Counted from the stretch's first letter, positions 37,501 to 47,594 are shown. The stretch: 64,000 nt of DNA from Angiostrongylus vasorum (GCA_018806985.1 JADANN010000468.1:5998072-6062071), one strand, 5' to 3'. Program-made: numbers and translations. Notes: generated by a model from the letters alone, not told the origin.

Positions 37501-40500
37501 AAAAATTTTGGAAATTCGCAAATTATTTTCACTTTTTTGAATGTTAACAATATTCATGAACGGTAAAGTCATATATGACCCGTCTTCTTCACAGATGTTC
37601 ATTTTGCTGCACGGTTTTTTTTGCTCGACTTCCTATATCTAATATGCAGCTTCCTCATGATAAGCCTAGAGATGATCAACTAGGCACTATTTTCTAAATC
37701 TCACGATTTACAAAGAACTGTTTTTAAGATGTGGTTTTTTCCTAACCCCACAACAAATACTGACAGTGGACAAAAATACTGCAATATTTCCGTAGCCAGA
37801 CTACTAGAGACGAGGAGAACATTAAGCGGTCTCTGTCACAAGAAAACAAATGAGTGAACCTCCTTGCATTCCGTATTTATACGGCATTATAATGACAGTT
37901 CGTAATTGGGAAGGTATTTAATGGCACTTTTCCTTGGAGTGGAGAGCACAGCAGATCATACTAGTTGCACACAGATTGTAGCATACGCGAAGAATTACGA
38001 GTGATCCTACGTGGATGCCAATAAAAATAGGCACGAACACAACGGTGTTAAACAAACGGAAAATTGAAATGACCTCTCGCAGAACGATAAGTAACTGTTT
38101 TCGTGGTCTAATGGCGTGCTCAATGTTCATCTAACCTTATATCCTGTCTGGGAAAACAAAAAAACGGACATGAGGCATTGGTAGGCCTATGTCGTTGTAC
38201 AAGCCAAATACGAATTCATTCACTTCATTTATGCCACGAATAGTTTCCTCAACGCCGAACGCTTTAGCCTTTATCTTTTTACCCTTCCTCCGATACTTAC
38301 CGCCTCACAACGGCCCACAGCGTTCGCAGATAATGAACTCCATTCTGGATTGTGCTGCGTAAACCAGATCCAAACCACGTTCAGAGTTATTCACGTTTGT
38401 TGGCAATATCACCTGTCACTTGTCCGAAACAATATAAAAAAACGTTTCACTCGTCAACCAAGAAACTGACCATTTCTATACAAGAACTCTAGCTGGCGAT
38501 TTTTGGAGCTGCATCATTAAAATGTAGCCTTTCCACGACCCGCTAAAACTCCCTGTAGAAAAGTGAGCAGAACAAGTGGACACAATCTCATCACCTGTGT
38601 TCACTTTCGAAATGCGGTGGATAACGAAGTCATTCAGTTGGGATGAGAACAGTATTCATGTTGATGGCAAGTTACTGTTAAGTTCTCCTTTGGTAACCAG
38701 AAGTAGATCACGGAATGGGCCCTGGATAAAATCAGATGGCGTCGGACTACAACCACGGACAACAAATGCCCTAGAGGGAGGACATTGTAAAATTTGTTGA
38801 AAAATGCACTATTCTTTAAAAACCGGCCCTCCAAGTATTTAAGCAGCCATGGATCCCTAGAATGACAGAGTAAATTCTAACTTATTTACTGCCCACTCTT
38901 TTTGAAGGCAGGGTATATTGCGAAATATAACTTCAATGATGCTGAGATACTTGCGAAACTCCGGACCGCAGGTGTCTGCGGTGGGGAACGAACGCGCTAT
39001 TGTCCTTTCCAGGGAGTAACGCGTTCACCACCACACCATGCGCGTCCTTCGTTTCGCCTGTCTCACAGCTATTTCTGTCGATCAGTGCCATCAGCAATCA
39101 CCCGTCAGCTGGAATGATCTGGAGAGCCCAAATCGTCAACGAACCCAGCTAAGCTGAGGCTGTAGTTATAATCACAATTTTAACTTATTATTTAGTGCCT
39201 ACTCTTTTTTTTAATGGCGGTCCGGAGTTTTGCAAATATCTCAGCATCATTGAAGAGTAAATTCTATTTTATATGTCTGTTACATTCTGAGTTACTCAAG
39301 TACTTGAATTAACGAAGAATACGCGATAGCGGAAGAAAAACTGGATGTGGTCGCGCAAATGTTAGTGCACTTATTTCACACTAACCTTTTAGCGAAACTA
39401 ACCATCTGAGAAACAGCTGTAATGAACTACGATGACGAACATATTTAATTCCTTGTGTCTATCAGTTGTTATTTGATGATTTATAGGATCACATATGATA
39501 CAAATGGTTTTTTCATTCCACGTAAACTACATGCGTCTCACTATTTCCATTTCTTAAAACAGGACCCCACTAATAACGCCCTGAAGGGAGTGGAATCTGA
39601 CGAAACGCTAACAAATAAAGGATAAAGCGGCAGTGATGCTATTCTCCCCAACATGGCTGGTACCAATTTCCCGACCCAGGAAGGATGGAAGGCTTGGTGA
39701 TCCTTGTGCGCGTGGATTGATGCCATGTGTATAGCAAGGCGTCTCCGACTACTGCGCTACATGCGACAAAAACGTTTGACACTGAGAAACAACCGTTTCC
39801 TGACAACCTCGTATCGGCTTATCAAAAAGCCATTAAGTTGCTGATGTACGCTGAGGCATGTTAAAAGTCGGTCTCGGGAATAATGATTGACTAAAACACT
39901 GCTAATACTGCATTTCGAAGAAGACATACCGTGCTGTAACGTGTTGACCACCACCACGATGTTTTCTTTCATACAGAGATTTTAAAACATCAGGAGGTAA
40001 TGGACGAAACGTTAGAGTATTTCCATCTATTTCAACGATATCCGCAAACATTGGATGTCGTAAAAGGCGTTCCTGAAAACATCTATCTATTGAAGCAAGT
40101 TATACCAAGCAAAAAAAGTTGGACAATAACATCATATCAACACTGACATTGTGTTAATGCATTGCTGAGAGAAGCAATGGGAAAAGTTTTAAAGTTAGAA
40201 AGAAAATAGTAATACAACTTCAATGATGCTGAGATATTTGCAAAACTCCAGACCGCAGGTGTCTGCAGTGGGGAACGAACGCGCTATTGTCCTTTGCGGG
40301 GAGCAACGCGTTCACCACCACACCATATGGGTCCTTTGTTTCGCCTGTCTCTCAACTAATTCTATCGATCTTTTGCCATCAGCAATCACCCGTCAACGGG
40401 ATTGATCTGGGGAGCCCAAATCGGCAACGAAGCCAGTTAAGCGGTGGCCGTATTTATAATCACAATTTTAACTTATTATTTACTGCCTACCCGTTTTTAT

Positions 40501-40901
40501 CCCGCTGACGGGTGATTGTTGATGGCAGAGATCGGTAGAACTACCTGTGAGACAGGCGAAACGAAGTGCCCACATGGTGTAGTGGTGAACACGTTACTCT
40601 CCGGAGAGGACAATAGCGCGTTCGTTCCCAACCGCAGACACCTGCGGTCCGGAGTTTTGCAAATATCTCAGCATCATTGAAGTTATATTTCGCAATATAC
40701 CCTGCCATTAATAAGTAAAACAGTATTACATTTTGTTTCAAAATAGTGGGAGATTGATTAAATTCGTGACGCAGAGAGGCCAATGAACAACAGTTTGAAA
40801 GACGCACCAAATTCCTTGCAATCTTTCGAGCTTCTACTGTGTCTTCTTTAGTTGCTGCCATCCCAATGGTGTATAAATTCAAGAAATCACTAGAAATTTC
40901 T
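22554..40901 (-). CDS. Large unidentified multi-exon gene (partial model)
   Basis: I do not recognise the family. Exons with good splice signals: 40901-40730, 40072-39930, 36309-36181, 36085-35965, 35089-34941, about 34470-34309, 32563-32231, 32168-32122, 32052-31672, 29015-28930, 28667-28570, 28499-28395, and a candidate last exon 22754-22554. Phases agree at every junction from 36309 downwards except the start of the 34.4-kb exon, whose acceptor I cannot see; between 39930 and 36309 at least one exon is missing (38375-38322 is a possible one, reading TIQNGVHYLRTLWAVV). The first part is helical (EARKIARNLVRLSNC; LLRHPMFADIVEIDGNTLTF). The middle is acidic and low in complexity (ASEEECGSEG, TADEEED), then rich in Ser, Asn and Gln (exons 32.5-31.7 kb). 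The last part is again helical (ALTCDERVCLRMIRDFGYLH; LNLLPIRSVDYWIPLIHSHL). Helix-disorder-helix order suits a scaffold or nuclear regulator, which is inference only. Introns are loaded with families S1, S2, F and G. Confidence 0.55.
23088..23345 (+). mobile_element. SINE S1 copy with degenerate tRNA-like head
   Basis: A-box-like GGTAGCTTAGTGGTAGTGATG, B-box-like AGGTCGAAGCT, then the S1 body (CTCTCCGAGATCGGGAAATTA, CCAGACTTCTCTCC, CCCAGGGCTGC). It lies in the 5.6-kb intron before the candidate last exon of the large gene. Confidence 0.55.
23843..24222 (+). mobile_element. Family F retroposon, copy 2
   Basis: Full-length: from CCCAACGGTTTACCGCCTCG to GGGCCCTCCAAGTATCC, with every internal landmark of the family. 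Confidence 0.85.
24223..25990. other. Intronic or intergenic DNA without recognised features
   Basis: No splice-bounded coding segment and no family repeat seen on either strand. If the model of the large gene is right this is intron. Confidence 0.4.
25998..26245 (-). mobile_element. tRNA-derived SINE, family S1
   Basis: Closely similar to the copy in UTP4 intron 1: TGCCGCAGTGGTCGG A box and an altered B box on the minus strand, then CATCCCTCTGGGGTCGGC and CAGGCTTGTCTGGGAAG. It abuts the RTE-B fragment. Confidence 0.8.
26246..26885 (-). mobile_element. RTE-B non-LTR retrotransposon, 3' fragment
   Basis: Minus-strand translation gives AAWAAFGPLKE, then IRAHLFDSTVLPALYYDAET and, in another frame, the HRWAGYIMRKTDDRW and RPPGRPPTRWADLF motifs that mark the C-terminal part of RTE-type polyproteins. 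It has several frame breaks. Its 3' end (GGACCGTCCAGGTATCCAAG and then AAGTAAGT repeats) is shared with family F. Confidence 0.8.
27045..27425 (+). mobile_element. Family F retroposon, copy 3
   Basis: Full-length, CCCAACGGTTTACCGCCTCA to CGGGCCGTTCAAGTATCAAG followed by TAAGTATCAAG, a short tandem of the tail. The 128-codon frame across it is incidental and the antisense strand is equally open. Confidence 0.85.
27426..28390. other. Intron of the large gene, no recognised feature
   Basis: AT-rich, no repeat family or exon recognised. Confidence 0.4.
30125..30225 (+). mobile_element. tRNA-like SINE head fragment
   Basis: GTGGCAAAGTGGTAGCGATT resembles a pol III A box; a weak B box (ACGTCGGATTA) follows. 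The body is absent. Confidence 0.35.
30959..31205 (+). mobile_element. tRNA-derived SINE, family S1, best-preserved pol III boxes
   Basis: A box TAGCATAGCGGT at 30968-30979 and a perfect-looking B box GGTTCGATCC at 31010-31019, 30 nt apart, as in a tRNA gene. The body GGCTCACCAACCCTCCCATC, CGGGTTGGGAATTTGGTCCC and GCTCTAGCCCGGCTATCTCA follows, ending GAAAATCCTCCAG. It lies in an intron of the large gene. Confidence 0.85.
31339..31625. repeat. Local tandem duplication, offset 173 bp
   Basis: The block starting ATTTGAAACAATATATCACT at 31340 recurs at 31513 as ATTTGAAATAATATGTCATT, and both contain CCTGTCCG(T/C)TC(T/C)ACATGTA and ATTCGTGACG. A partial third trace (ATATCGAACAAAATATTTGG) is at 30926, on the other side of the S1 insertion. 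Confidence 0.6.
32580..33000 (+). repeat. Family G repeat
   Basis: GAGGAAGACGAAGATATCAG, AACGTTAGCCGAATAAACACC and GGTTGAATGACGGTCGGTATG match the blocks at 18.1 kb; a fragment of the last block also occurs at 32595-32620. Confidence 0.5.
33780..34130 (+). repeat. Family G repeat split by a family F copy
   Basis: Left part ends GAAGACGTCGAAACGTT; right part resumes ACGTCGAAACATCGAAACGTT then AGCCAAACAAAAC. The intervening sequence is a reverse family F copy. Confidence 0.6.
33830..34068 (-). mobile_element. Family F retroposon, 5'-truncated copy 4
   Basis: On the minus strand it runs from GTAAACCAATACCAGGATCC to the 3' tail GGGCCGTCTAGGTATCC; the first third of the element is missing, as usual for 5' truncation during target-primed reverse transcription. 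Confidence 0.8.
35272..35658 (-). mobile_element. Family F retroposon, copy 5
   Basis: Full-length reverse copy, between exons of the large gene. The tail at 35272 reads GGGTACTAGGATGGCCCGTC on the plus strand. Confidence 0.85.
36310..38880. other. Intron of the large gene, with possible short exons
   Basis: Holds the possible exon 38375-38322 (acceptor TTTACGCAG, donor GTAAGT), and a 70-codon minus-strand frame at 38130-37918 with one hydrophobic segment (VVFVPIFIGIHVGSLVIL) right behind an AG. Neither can be placed with confidence. No repeat family was recognised here. Confidence 0.3.
38885..39260. mobile_element. Family S2 element
   Basis: Starts GGCAGGGTATATTGCGAAAT at 38911, with the reverse tRNA-like head between about 38990 and 39075, a middle block CAGCAATCACCCGTCAGC, and a short opposite arm (GGTCCGGAGTTTTGCAAATA) at 39220-39240. 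Confidence 0.7.
39600..39770 (-). mobile_element. SINE S1 fragment
   Basis: On the minus strand TAGCGCAGTAGTCGGAGACG (A box), then GATCACCAAGCCTTCCATCC and TGGGTCGGGAAATTGGTACC. Confidence 0.7.
40205..40712. mobile_element. Family S2 inverted pair with clear tRNA-like head
   Basis: The left half (reverse) and right half (forward) both read outwards to TTGCGAAATATAACTTCAAT-like ends. In the right half TGGTGTAGTGGT (40575-40586) is a textbook A box and GTTCGTTCCC (40620-40629) stands at B-box distance, 33 nt on. It ends about 20 bp from the 40901-40730 exon of the large gene. Confidence 0.8.
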
Positions 40902-41789
40902 CTGAAACGATTTATCAGGAAGCAATCAATAGAAGTCAAAAATACAAATACTGAGTAACTTTAACTTCTTTTCAAAAGGTCGTCATCATTTCCCATGATT
41001 TAATATCTAATCGTGGATAGAGAGTGGGCTGTGAACTAGAACATATAGCAGACGTCCGTTAACCAGACGAGTCATTTATTTTGAAAAGTATTTCGACGGT
41101 TCTATTCAGGAGCTGTGCTAGAGTAAACCAATGCCAAAAATCATGGCTATTCTGGCAACAAATGTCATCAGTTAACAAGTAGTAACAACCAGGTAAAGCA
41201 GTATCACGACTTCGAAAAAAGAAAACGATGATGAAATAAGGAATAAACAGTTCAACAGACAACAACTTAGAATTTGGAGAATTCGCTAAGATGTTTCATG
41301 CAGATGCTCATGTATAAGAAGTTTTTGTGCAGTGTTATTAATTTATATGTACATATGTATTAATACATTCCCAAACTATACGTTATATACGGTGCATAAT
41401 TGACAGTGAATTCTGGATGGTAGTCATGGTTCACAGTAGTTATTCCCTAGTTATTCTGTTGACGGAGAAATTAATTACACGACTTTGTTTGCCAAACATT
41501 TTGTATACATCGTAGATAGACAGAAGTTTTTGCCACACATCACAACTTATAAAAAAATGTATCTGGACGACTGTTGGTTACCGAACATCCAGCAAAGACG
41601 AAACAAAACAGAAAGAGTGAGACACACTGTTACTGATGATTTTGCTGTTCGGAAGTAGGTTCAGACGGACTTTTTGTGATTGGTCATCGAAATGATAACA
41701 GAAATATAAACGTTTCATATATTCACAGGTTCCGTTTTGCACTAAATCAGTTATGACACTTTGCAATTTTTTTTGAGGCTGACAACATA

Positions 41790-42402
41790 ACCTCAACGAA
41801 GCTGAGATAATTTTGACCTATTATTTACTGCCTACTCTTTTTAGCGGCAGGGTATGCGTTGCGAAATATAACTTTAATGATGCTGAGATATTTGCAAAAC
41901 TCTGGACCGCAGGTGCCAATGGTGGGGGAACGAACGCGCTATTGTCCTTTCCGGAGAGCAGCGCGCTCACCACCACACCATGCGGGTCCCTTCGTTTCGC
42001 CTGTCTCTCAGCTAGTTCTATTGATCTTTTGCCATCAGCAATCACCCGTCAGCGAGATTGATCTGGGGTGCCCAAATCGGCAACGAACCCAGTTAAGCTG
42101 AGGCTGCAGTTATAATCACAATTTTGACTTATTATTTACTGCCCTAGCCTTTTTAGCGGCAGGGTACATTGCGAAATATAGCTTCAAGGAAGCTGAGATA
42201 TTAGCTGAGAGACAGGCGAAACGAAGGACCCACATGGTGTGGTGGTGAACACGTTACTCGCCGGAATGGACAATAGCGCGTTCGTTCCCCACCATAAGCA
42301 CCTGCGGTCCAGAGTTTTGCAAATATCTTAGCTTCGTTGAAGTTATATTTCGCAATGTACCCTGCCATCAAAAAGAGTAGGCAGTAAGTAAAAAAGGTTA
42401 AA
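41790..42402. mobile_element. Family S2, two adjacent elements in opposite orientation
   Basis: Reverse copy about 41820-42150 and forward copy about 42165-42402 meet around a shared TTATTTACTGCC border. The right end comes within 20 bp of the candidate exon ending at 42420. Confidence 0.75.
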
Positions 42403-42419
42403 ATTGCTGACAACACAAC

Positions 42420-42631
42420 TTCTTCGTCTTTTTTTGCTCTGGCTAGAGGCCAGAGGTATTCCAGAGTATTGATGATGAGAGCGACATCACCCGTAGGAAT
42501 CTCATTCAAATATGCATGTCTCTTGGACTCATCAGTGAATTTTCTAAAAAATTCTCACAACGGATTCTCAATGTGTCCCATACTCACGTCGAAGTGGACA
42601 GGTGCAATAAAAGTCATGCCTTCGTTGTACC
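42420..42631 (-). CDS. Candidate exons upstream of the large gene
   Basis: Segment 42631-42588 (reading YNEGMTFIAPVHFD, donor GTGAGT) and segment 42543-42420 (KFTDESKRHAYLNEIPTGDV then ALIINTLEYLWPLARAKK) look like exons 44 nt apart, but their frames do not match across that intron, so one boundary is wrong or a base is missing. The second is helical and faintly recalls the end of the armadillo region of ARID2/BAF200; I would not assign it on that. Segment 44365-44311 (QIDGEGNIKVVPVYKSEG) does join the first in phase. Confidence 0.35.
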
Positions 42632-42719
42632 CTATAGAAAAGTAAGCAGTTCACATACAATTAGCACGACCCTTATGATACACGGTATGGAATAAATATT
42701 CGTTATCTACTTGATATTT

Positions 42720-43098
42720 GAATGGCCCGTCCTCAGTGGTTATGGTGGCCCCAGCATAATCTCCACTTTTCGGAAGTTTGCTGGTTAAGCCGTTATGGGT
42801 CCCTGGAGTCCCGATACCAGCCTGGTCGAAGTCTGCCCCAGGTCTTCACCACCACAGGCAGTCGCAGCCCTTGTGGATCAGAGGGAAATTTGCCACCATG
42901 CTACTAGTTAGGTACCAGGACGGTGGTGGATCCTGGTATTGGTTTACTCTTAGCTAGGCTTTCTGATGAAAACGCTGGACTCCTTCTCAGCTTGGGAGAC
43001 TCTGCCAGGAGATGAATCCCCCCGCTGCACATTGGAGCCCGACACACAGGAAACACCTCCCAGCCACAATGAGGCGGTAAACCCTTGGGAGGTAATCG
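42720..43098 (-). mobile_element. Family F retroposon, copy 6
   Basis: Full-length reverse copy. The plus strand begins with TGAATGGCCCGTCCTCAGTG and ends AATGAGGCGGTAAACCCTTGG. Confidence 0.85.
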
Positions 43099-43669
43099 TT
43101 ATCGATTATAACAAAGTAGAAACATAAGGATTTTACGCAGGTGGATATTGTAAAACATTTCCACTTATTCATTCAAACAGAGCTCGGACTCTAGATCTGC
43201 TTTGATGCCTACTAAACAGACCAATAATGAGAGCATTCAATGTAAAAAAGCAATTTTGCTTAGACCGTTTTAATAATGGCAACCCAATGTGAAAGTTGTA
43301 GACATTTGTGAATGCAATGTAAACAATATGTAAAACCTGCATTAAGAAAATACAACTTTCCCATCAGCCACTAGGATCCCCATGTGGCGACAGTATTTCA
43401 CCAAAGCTATTTACACTTGTATTGCAGTACACAATGTAGTCGCACGACTGGAATGAGAAGGGCATGCATATTGATGGAAAATTCTTGTCAAATCTCCATT
43501 TATCTGACGAATTCGTCATTTTCTCGAGGAGTGCAAATGAACAAGAGGTGACCCTCAATGAGCTGAACGAAGTGAGAAAAAAAAGAATGAACTGTGCATA
43601 AACTGAAAGAATAGTTAGTTCATGAAAAGCCGTGGTGCGAAGGTTAACAAATCGAACTGGATGGCTATC

Positions 43670-44272
43670 TGATTAAAAAGACCACCTCGTACGCGTACCT
43701 TGGACGATCATTGAACATGGAGAACAACAATAGGTTGAAGTAAACAAAATAAGGACAGCAAAACGTCGTGGGCCGCATTCCACCCTCTCAAAGACGATAC
43801 CGATCAATTAACGGACCCAAAACTCCGCGCTCACCTTACCGACTTAACAGCCCTCAGAGCGCTCTGTTTTGCTGCAGAGACGTGGGTTGATACTTCAACC
43901 ATGGTAAGAGTTCTGTGCACCACCTACAGGGTGCTTGAACGATGCCTTCTGAGACTACATATCAACAGCGAGATTAGTGATATATCAGGAACACATGAAA
44001 AATTGACGAGAACTGCAGAGTGAACATTATGAACACTTGTATCCTCTCAGACGGCCACCTACACAATGGATTAACGTGCTTGAGACTCACATCGACTATC
44101 TGCATTCTCAGATGGGAAACATTTCTAGGTAGCGAAATGCCTGCGAAATGAAAGTCACCATGTTCAAGGCACAGCAATGCCATGGACAAGGACTGCGCGA
44201 GAAAGAAACAAATGAAGGGAGTATTAGGGGTTGCACTGTTCGTGGAGACGGGCCAGCAAAGTATTCAAGTAA
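43670..44272 (+). mobile_element. RTE-B non-LTR retrotransposon, 3' fragment
   Basis: YAYLGRSLNMENN, then in shifted frames the AAW-AFHPLKD, LRAHL and ALCFAAETW marks found in the 26-kb copy. The end, GTTCGTGGAGACGGGCCAGC then AAAGTATTCAAGTAA, is the RTE-B/family F tail. Many stops. Confidence 0.75.
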
Positions 44273-44310
44273 TTTGTGTTCTTAAGACAAAAAGTAAAGA
44301 CGGTTCTTAC

Positions 44311-44365
44311 CCTTCACTCTTGTAGACGGGTACGACTTTTATATTTCCTTCGCCATCAATCTGTT
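44311..44365 (-). CDS. Candidate short exon
   Basis: Acceptor TTTCGCAG, donor GTAAGA, only one open frame (QIDGEGNIKVVPVYKSEG). It joins the segment at 42631 in phase. Function unknown. Confidence 0.35.
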
Positions 44366-44819
44366 CTGCGAAATAAAGAATTGCGCACATAAGGTGTGTA
44401 CGCAGTTGATCCTGAAACTCTTTTCCCAATTAGCAAACGCCAAGAAATTGGTGTAATACTGGAAAACCAAACTTTCACTTCCCGAATCAACAATGTAACC
44501 GATAGTTTAATCAAAAAAATCATTAATACCGAGTTAGTTCTCTCGTGATGTTCCATAAGCGCAATTGAAGGGTCGCACATGGTCGTTGCTTCGTTCGATC
44601 ACCAAAAGCTAACCAACGCCTCTCAGCATTCAGTAATACATGGGCGAGGAATGTGCGTGGGGTTAGATCGTAGAACCAACCTGAGGTATGGCGCGAGTCA
44701 CGTGTGACAAGACACTCCTCTTTGCGGTTCATTTTATTGGTTTTTGAAGTAATCCAAAACGCCTGAAAAGTTTTACGCGTGATGTTTTGAATTCCTGTGC
44801 GAGGATAGTGGCTCAAGCT

Positions 44820-46125
44820 TCAAAATCTTATCCGCTATGTTTCTGTGTCCTACGCGCGTCCAGTGTATTCACATCCACATGCTTTATAAGAGACTAGGCA
44901 TTCCGTTGAAAACGAAGGGCAGGATAAATAGGACTCAATTTCGTAGGTATTAAAAATATGGCTAATTGCTGCGCCAATATCATGATTTTTCCTTCTGCTC
45001 TTTTCCTGTGCACACACCAGTGGTTGTTCAAAATGTTTCTCCCAAACACTCTTACCGTGTGCAAAGGATGGAAGGAGAGACCTAGTATTACTAGTAGTTC
45101 ATTTTGGAACAATCTGATGATGTAGCCATTTCCGGACAAGTTAATTTGAACGTTCGAAAACGGAAATTAGTTTTCCTTTGGTTTCACCAGAGTGAAATCC
45201 AACAGTGAACCGCAAGGAGGAGTGCATTGCGAGAAGACGTAATCTCGATCCACGCCTTAGGCCGATTTTTTGACTGGTCCAGACACATTCCCTACCTCTG
45301 TAAGACTCTCATCTGCTGGTCTCCATCAAATAATCGGAAGATATACAAGGAACACAATGGTGAGTGTTTAAAAAAAAGCAGTTTTCTATGCGAATGAAAT
45401 TTATGCACTGAGATTTTTCTGCGTGGGTTAAGAAATTGTCGGATGAATAGATTACATGTCAATTTGATTTCTTCAGGATCGGAAGAAAGTGAAAACGGTG
45501 CAACGTCAGTTATTGTGAATAGATAGTGTTAGAATTATGGCCGTCAAGAAAACAGTGAATTATTGATCAATGCTGGCCCACACACACACACAATGCGAAA
45601 GTGGTATTTAGCCTACAACGAATATGCACTATTTAGCATGCTCTCCGAATGGAATACGAGCAATTTTCGTCGGCTGCGGATTTGCACTTTTCGACAAAAA
45701 AAACTTTTTAAAAACCAGAAGGTTTTAGAGGCTGTTGACGCTATGAAAGTGCAGAAAAGCCTCCTTTCTACCGTTTCAAGAGTATGAGTTATATCCATGG
45801 TACCGTCCACTGTGTGTTACTATGTACCATTATGTAAATACATTTTTGTCAGCATTGGAAGTTTCTTGCACACTATGTTGAGTCAATTTCGGTTTTTTCT
45901 TTTAATACCCGCACATTCCATAGAATGGCTATGGTGATTACAAATAATGACTTTTTTTCGGTAACTTGACAGGCAAATAGTGGTTGTCGAATGGAACGGA
46001 TGGTAGAAGAAATACAAAAAATAGGCTCAAAATAAGGCGTAAAATACTTTCATATGATGATAGAAACGTAATTCGACGCCGAACCACAGTAAAGCGTAGC
46101 AAAAACCATATGTGTATATACATTT
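44820..46125. other. Interval with no supported gene
   Basis: Contains a short CA run near 45581. A CCGCAA(A/G)GAGGAGTG block near 45210 recurs on the minus strand near 44725, suggesting an old inverted duplication or repeat. Otherwise nothing. Confidence 0.3.
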
Positions 46126-46131
46126 ATATAT

Positions 46132-46512
46132 CCTCCCAACGGTTTACAGCTTCATCGTGGCTAGGAGGTGTTCTTGGGTGTCAGGCTACGATTTACAGCG
46201 GGAAGATTCATCACCTTTTCAAGGTCTCCCATGCTGAGGAGTCCGACATTTCCGTCAGGAAGCCAGCTAAGAGTAAACCAATACCAGGATCCACGGCTCT
46301 CCTGGTATAAAATTAGTAGGGTGGTGGCAAATCTCGCTCTGATCCACAACGGCGGTGACTGCCTGTAGTGGTGACGACCTAGGGCAGACTTTGGTCAGGC
46401 TGACCTCAGTACTTCAGCGAACCACAGTGGCTGAACCAGCAGGACTCCGAAAAAATAGAAATTCTGCTGGGGTCCACACAACCAGTGAGGATAGGCCAAC
46501 CAAGTATCCAAT
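46132..46512 (+). mobile_element. Family F retroposon, copy 7
   Basis: CTCCCAACGGTTTACAGCTTC to AGGATAGGCCAACCAAGTATCC; has a few small deletions but all landmarks. Confidence 0.8.
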
Positions 46513-46539
46513 ATACGTATACAAACATTTTTTTTAATT

Positions 46540-46665
46540 TTATTTGATCCGTCTTCACGTCTACTGTGCAGATCCCAGCACTTCTCACATTCCATTCGTT
46601 TCCTTCCATTCAATATCCACGAATATCTTGCAACTTTTACGAGTAGCTTGGGTTGCTGTTTGAGG
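46540..46665 (-). mobile_element. RTE-B 3' tail fragment
   Basis: The plus strand reads GATCCGTCTTCACGTCTACT then GTGCAGATCCCAGCAC and CCATTCGTTTCCTTCCATTC, parallel to the 26.25-26.33 kb end of the RTE-B copy. It is directly followed by an S1 body. Confidence 0.5.
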
Positions 46666-46875
46666 ATTTCCATTTCATCTTGAATGTCGTAGAATGCTGT
46701 TCGAGCAATTCTCCCTGGAGTCCTGAGAGAGCCGGGGTGGAGCGTTCCCCACTGGATTGCGGAGAGGGAATTTTTCCCAGACGAGTCCGGTGTCTATTTC
46801 CCGACACCGGAGGGATGACAGGCTTGGTTGGCTCAAAGCAAAATCGAATTAGCACCATGCTCGTGATGATGGACA
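46660..46875 (-). mobile_element. SINE S1 body
   Basis: Minus strand: CAAGCCTGTCATCCCTCCGG, TGTCGGGAAATAGACACCGG, CCCGGCTCTCTCAGGACTCC and CATTCTACGACATTCAAGAT, the last shared with the 30.96-kb copy. The head is missing or lies upstream in degenerate form. Confidence 0.65.
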
Positions 46876-46901
46876 TCACCATCATTGTAATATCTGCCCC
46901 C

Positions 46902-46902
<1 letters not shown>

Positions 46903-46958
<56 letters not shown>
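46903..46958. repeat. (TA)n microsatellite
   Basis: About 28 uninterrupted TA dinucleotides, close to the S1 and RTE-B fragments. Confidence 0.95.
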
Positions 46959-46960
<2 letters not shown>

Positions 46961-47308
46961 TCGATAAAGGAAGTCCTCTTCTATGATTCTACCATGTTGC
47001 CAGCTTAGTTATCGAAAAAATCATACCCTATTGTTGAGAAATGAGCAAGTCCGTAACTGACATGAAATTAGGCGTCGACCCACACTTCTGCCACGCAAAG
47101 TTGAGCGTGGGATATTACGTGTTACGGCAATTTTTGTAACAAACCGAAACTAAAAATGCACTTGGAAACATGCATGTTGACAAATAGCTAGTTTTAAAGT
47201 CCGATTTCAACATCAGCGAAAGATTGGCAAAAATTTTTAAGTACTTCAAAAGTAAAAAAACGAGCCTGCGAATATCAACGTCAAAGTGCCAATTTTACTG
47301 CAACATAC

Positions 47309-47386
47309 CTCGTCTTTGAAATCAGAACGAATGGGAGAAATATTTAAGCAATTCAGGTATTCGCCGGTTGGAATCACACTACCCAT
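47309..47386 (-). CDS. Candidate first coding exon, 26 codons
   Basis: ATG stands immediately behind TTGTTTCCAG and the segment ends at a GTATGT donor. It reads MGSVIPTGEYLNCLNISPIR and then SDFKDE. It could be the first, trans-spliced exon of the large gene, but its phase does not fit the next candidate exon, so intervening exons are missing or it belongs elsewhere. Confidence 0.35.
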
Positions 47387-47594
47387 CTGGAAACAACAAA
47401 ACCACAGGTGTATTCAAAAAGCCAAGTTCACATAACCACAGCACGAATAGTTAAAATCTTGTTCACTTTAATGAAATTACGCACGGTAATTGAGATAACT
47501 TCATCGTAACTGACGCTGTCATGTGACGTCGTCGTCTTAAAAAATGTAGTAATTAAAGCGAGTTCCAGTAAATCTCCCATTTCTCCCATCCGTA

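Noticed and set aside
37378..37602. Minus-strand segment readable as LVLAVRRDIFIQDWVAQTLN in one frame
   Set aside because: It has an acceptor-like CAG but no in-frame donor before a stop, and its phase does not fit the neighbouring exons of the large gene.
44523..44816. 97-codon minus-strand frame with a possible TTTCAG acceptor
   Set aside because: No usable donor in phase and a piece of it recurs near 45.2 kb, so a decayed repeat is as likely as an exon.
47428..47590. Coding exon reading MGEMGDLLELALITTFF
   Set aside because: Its start aligns with the C-terminal end of RTE-A (GGGAAAATTGGAAGATTT equivalent), so it is more likely the 3' end of the outer RTE-A copy.
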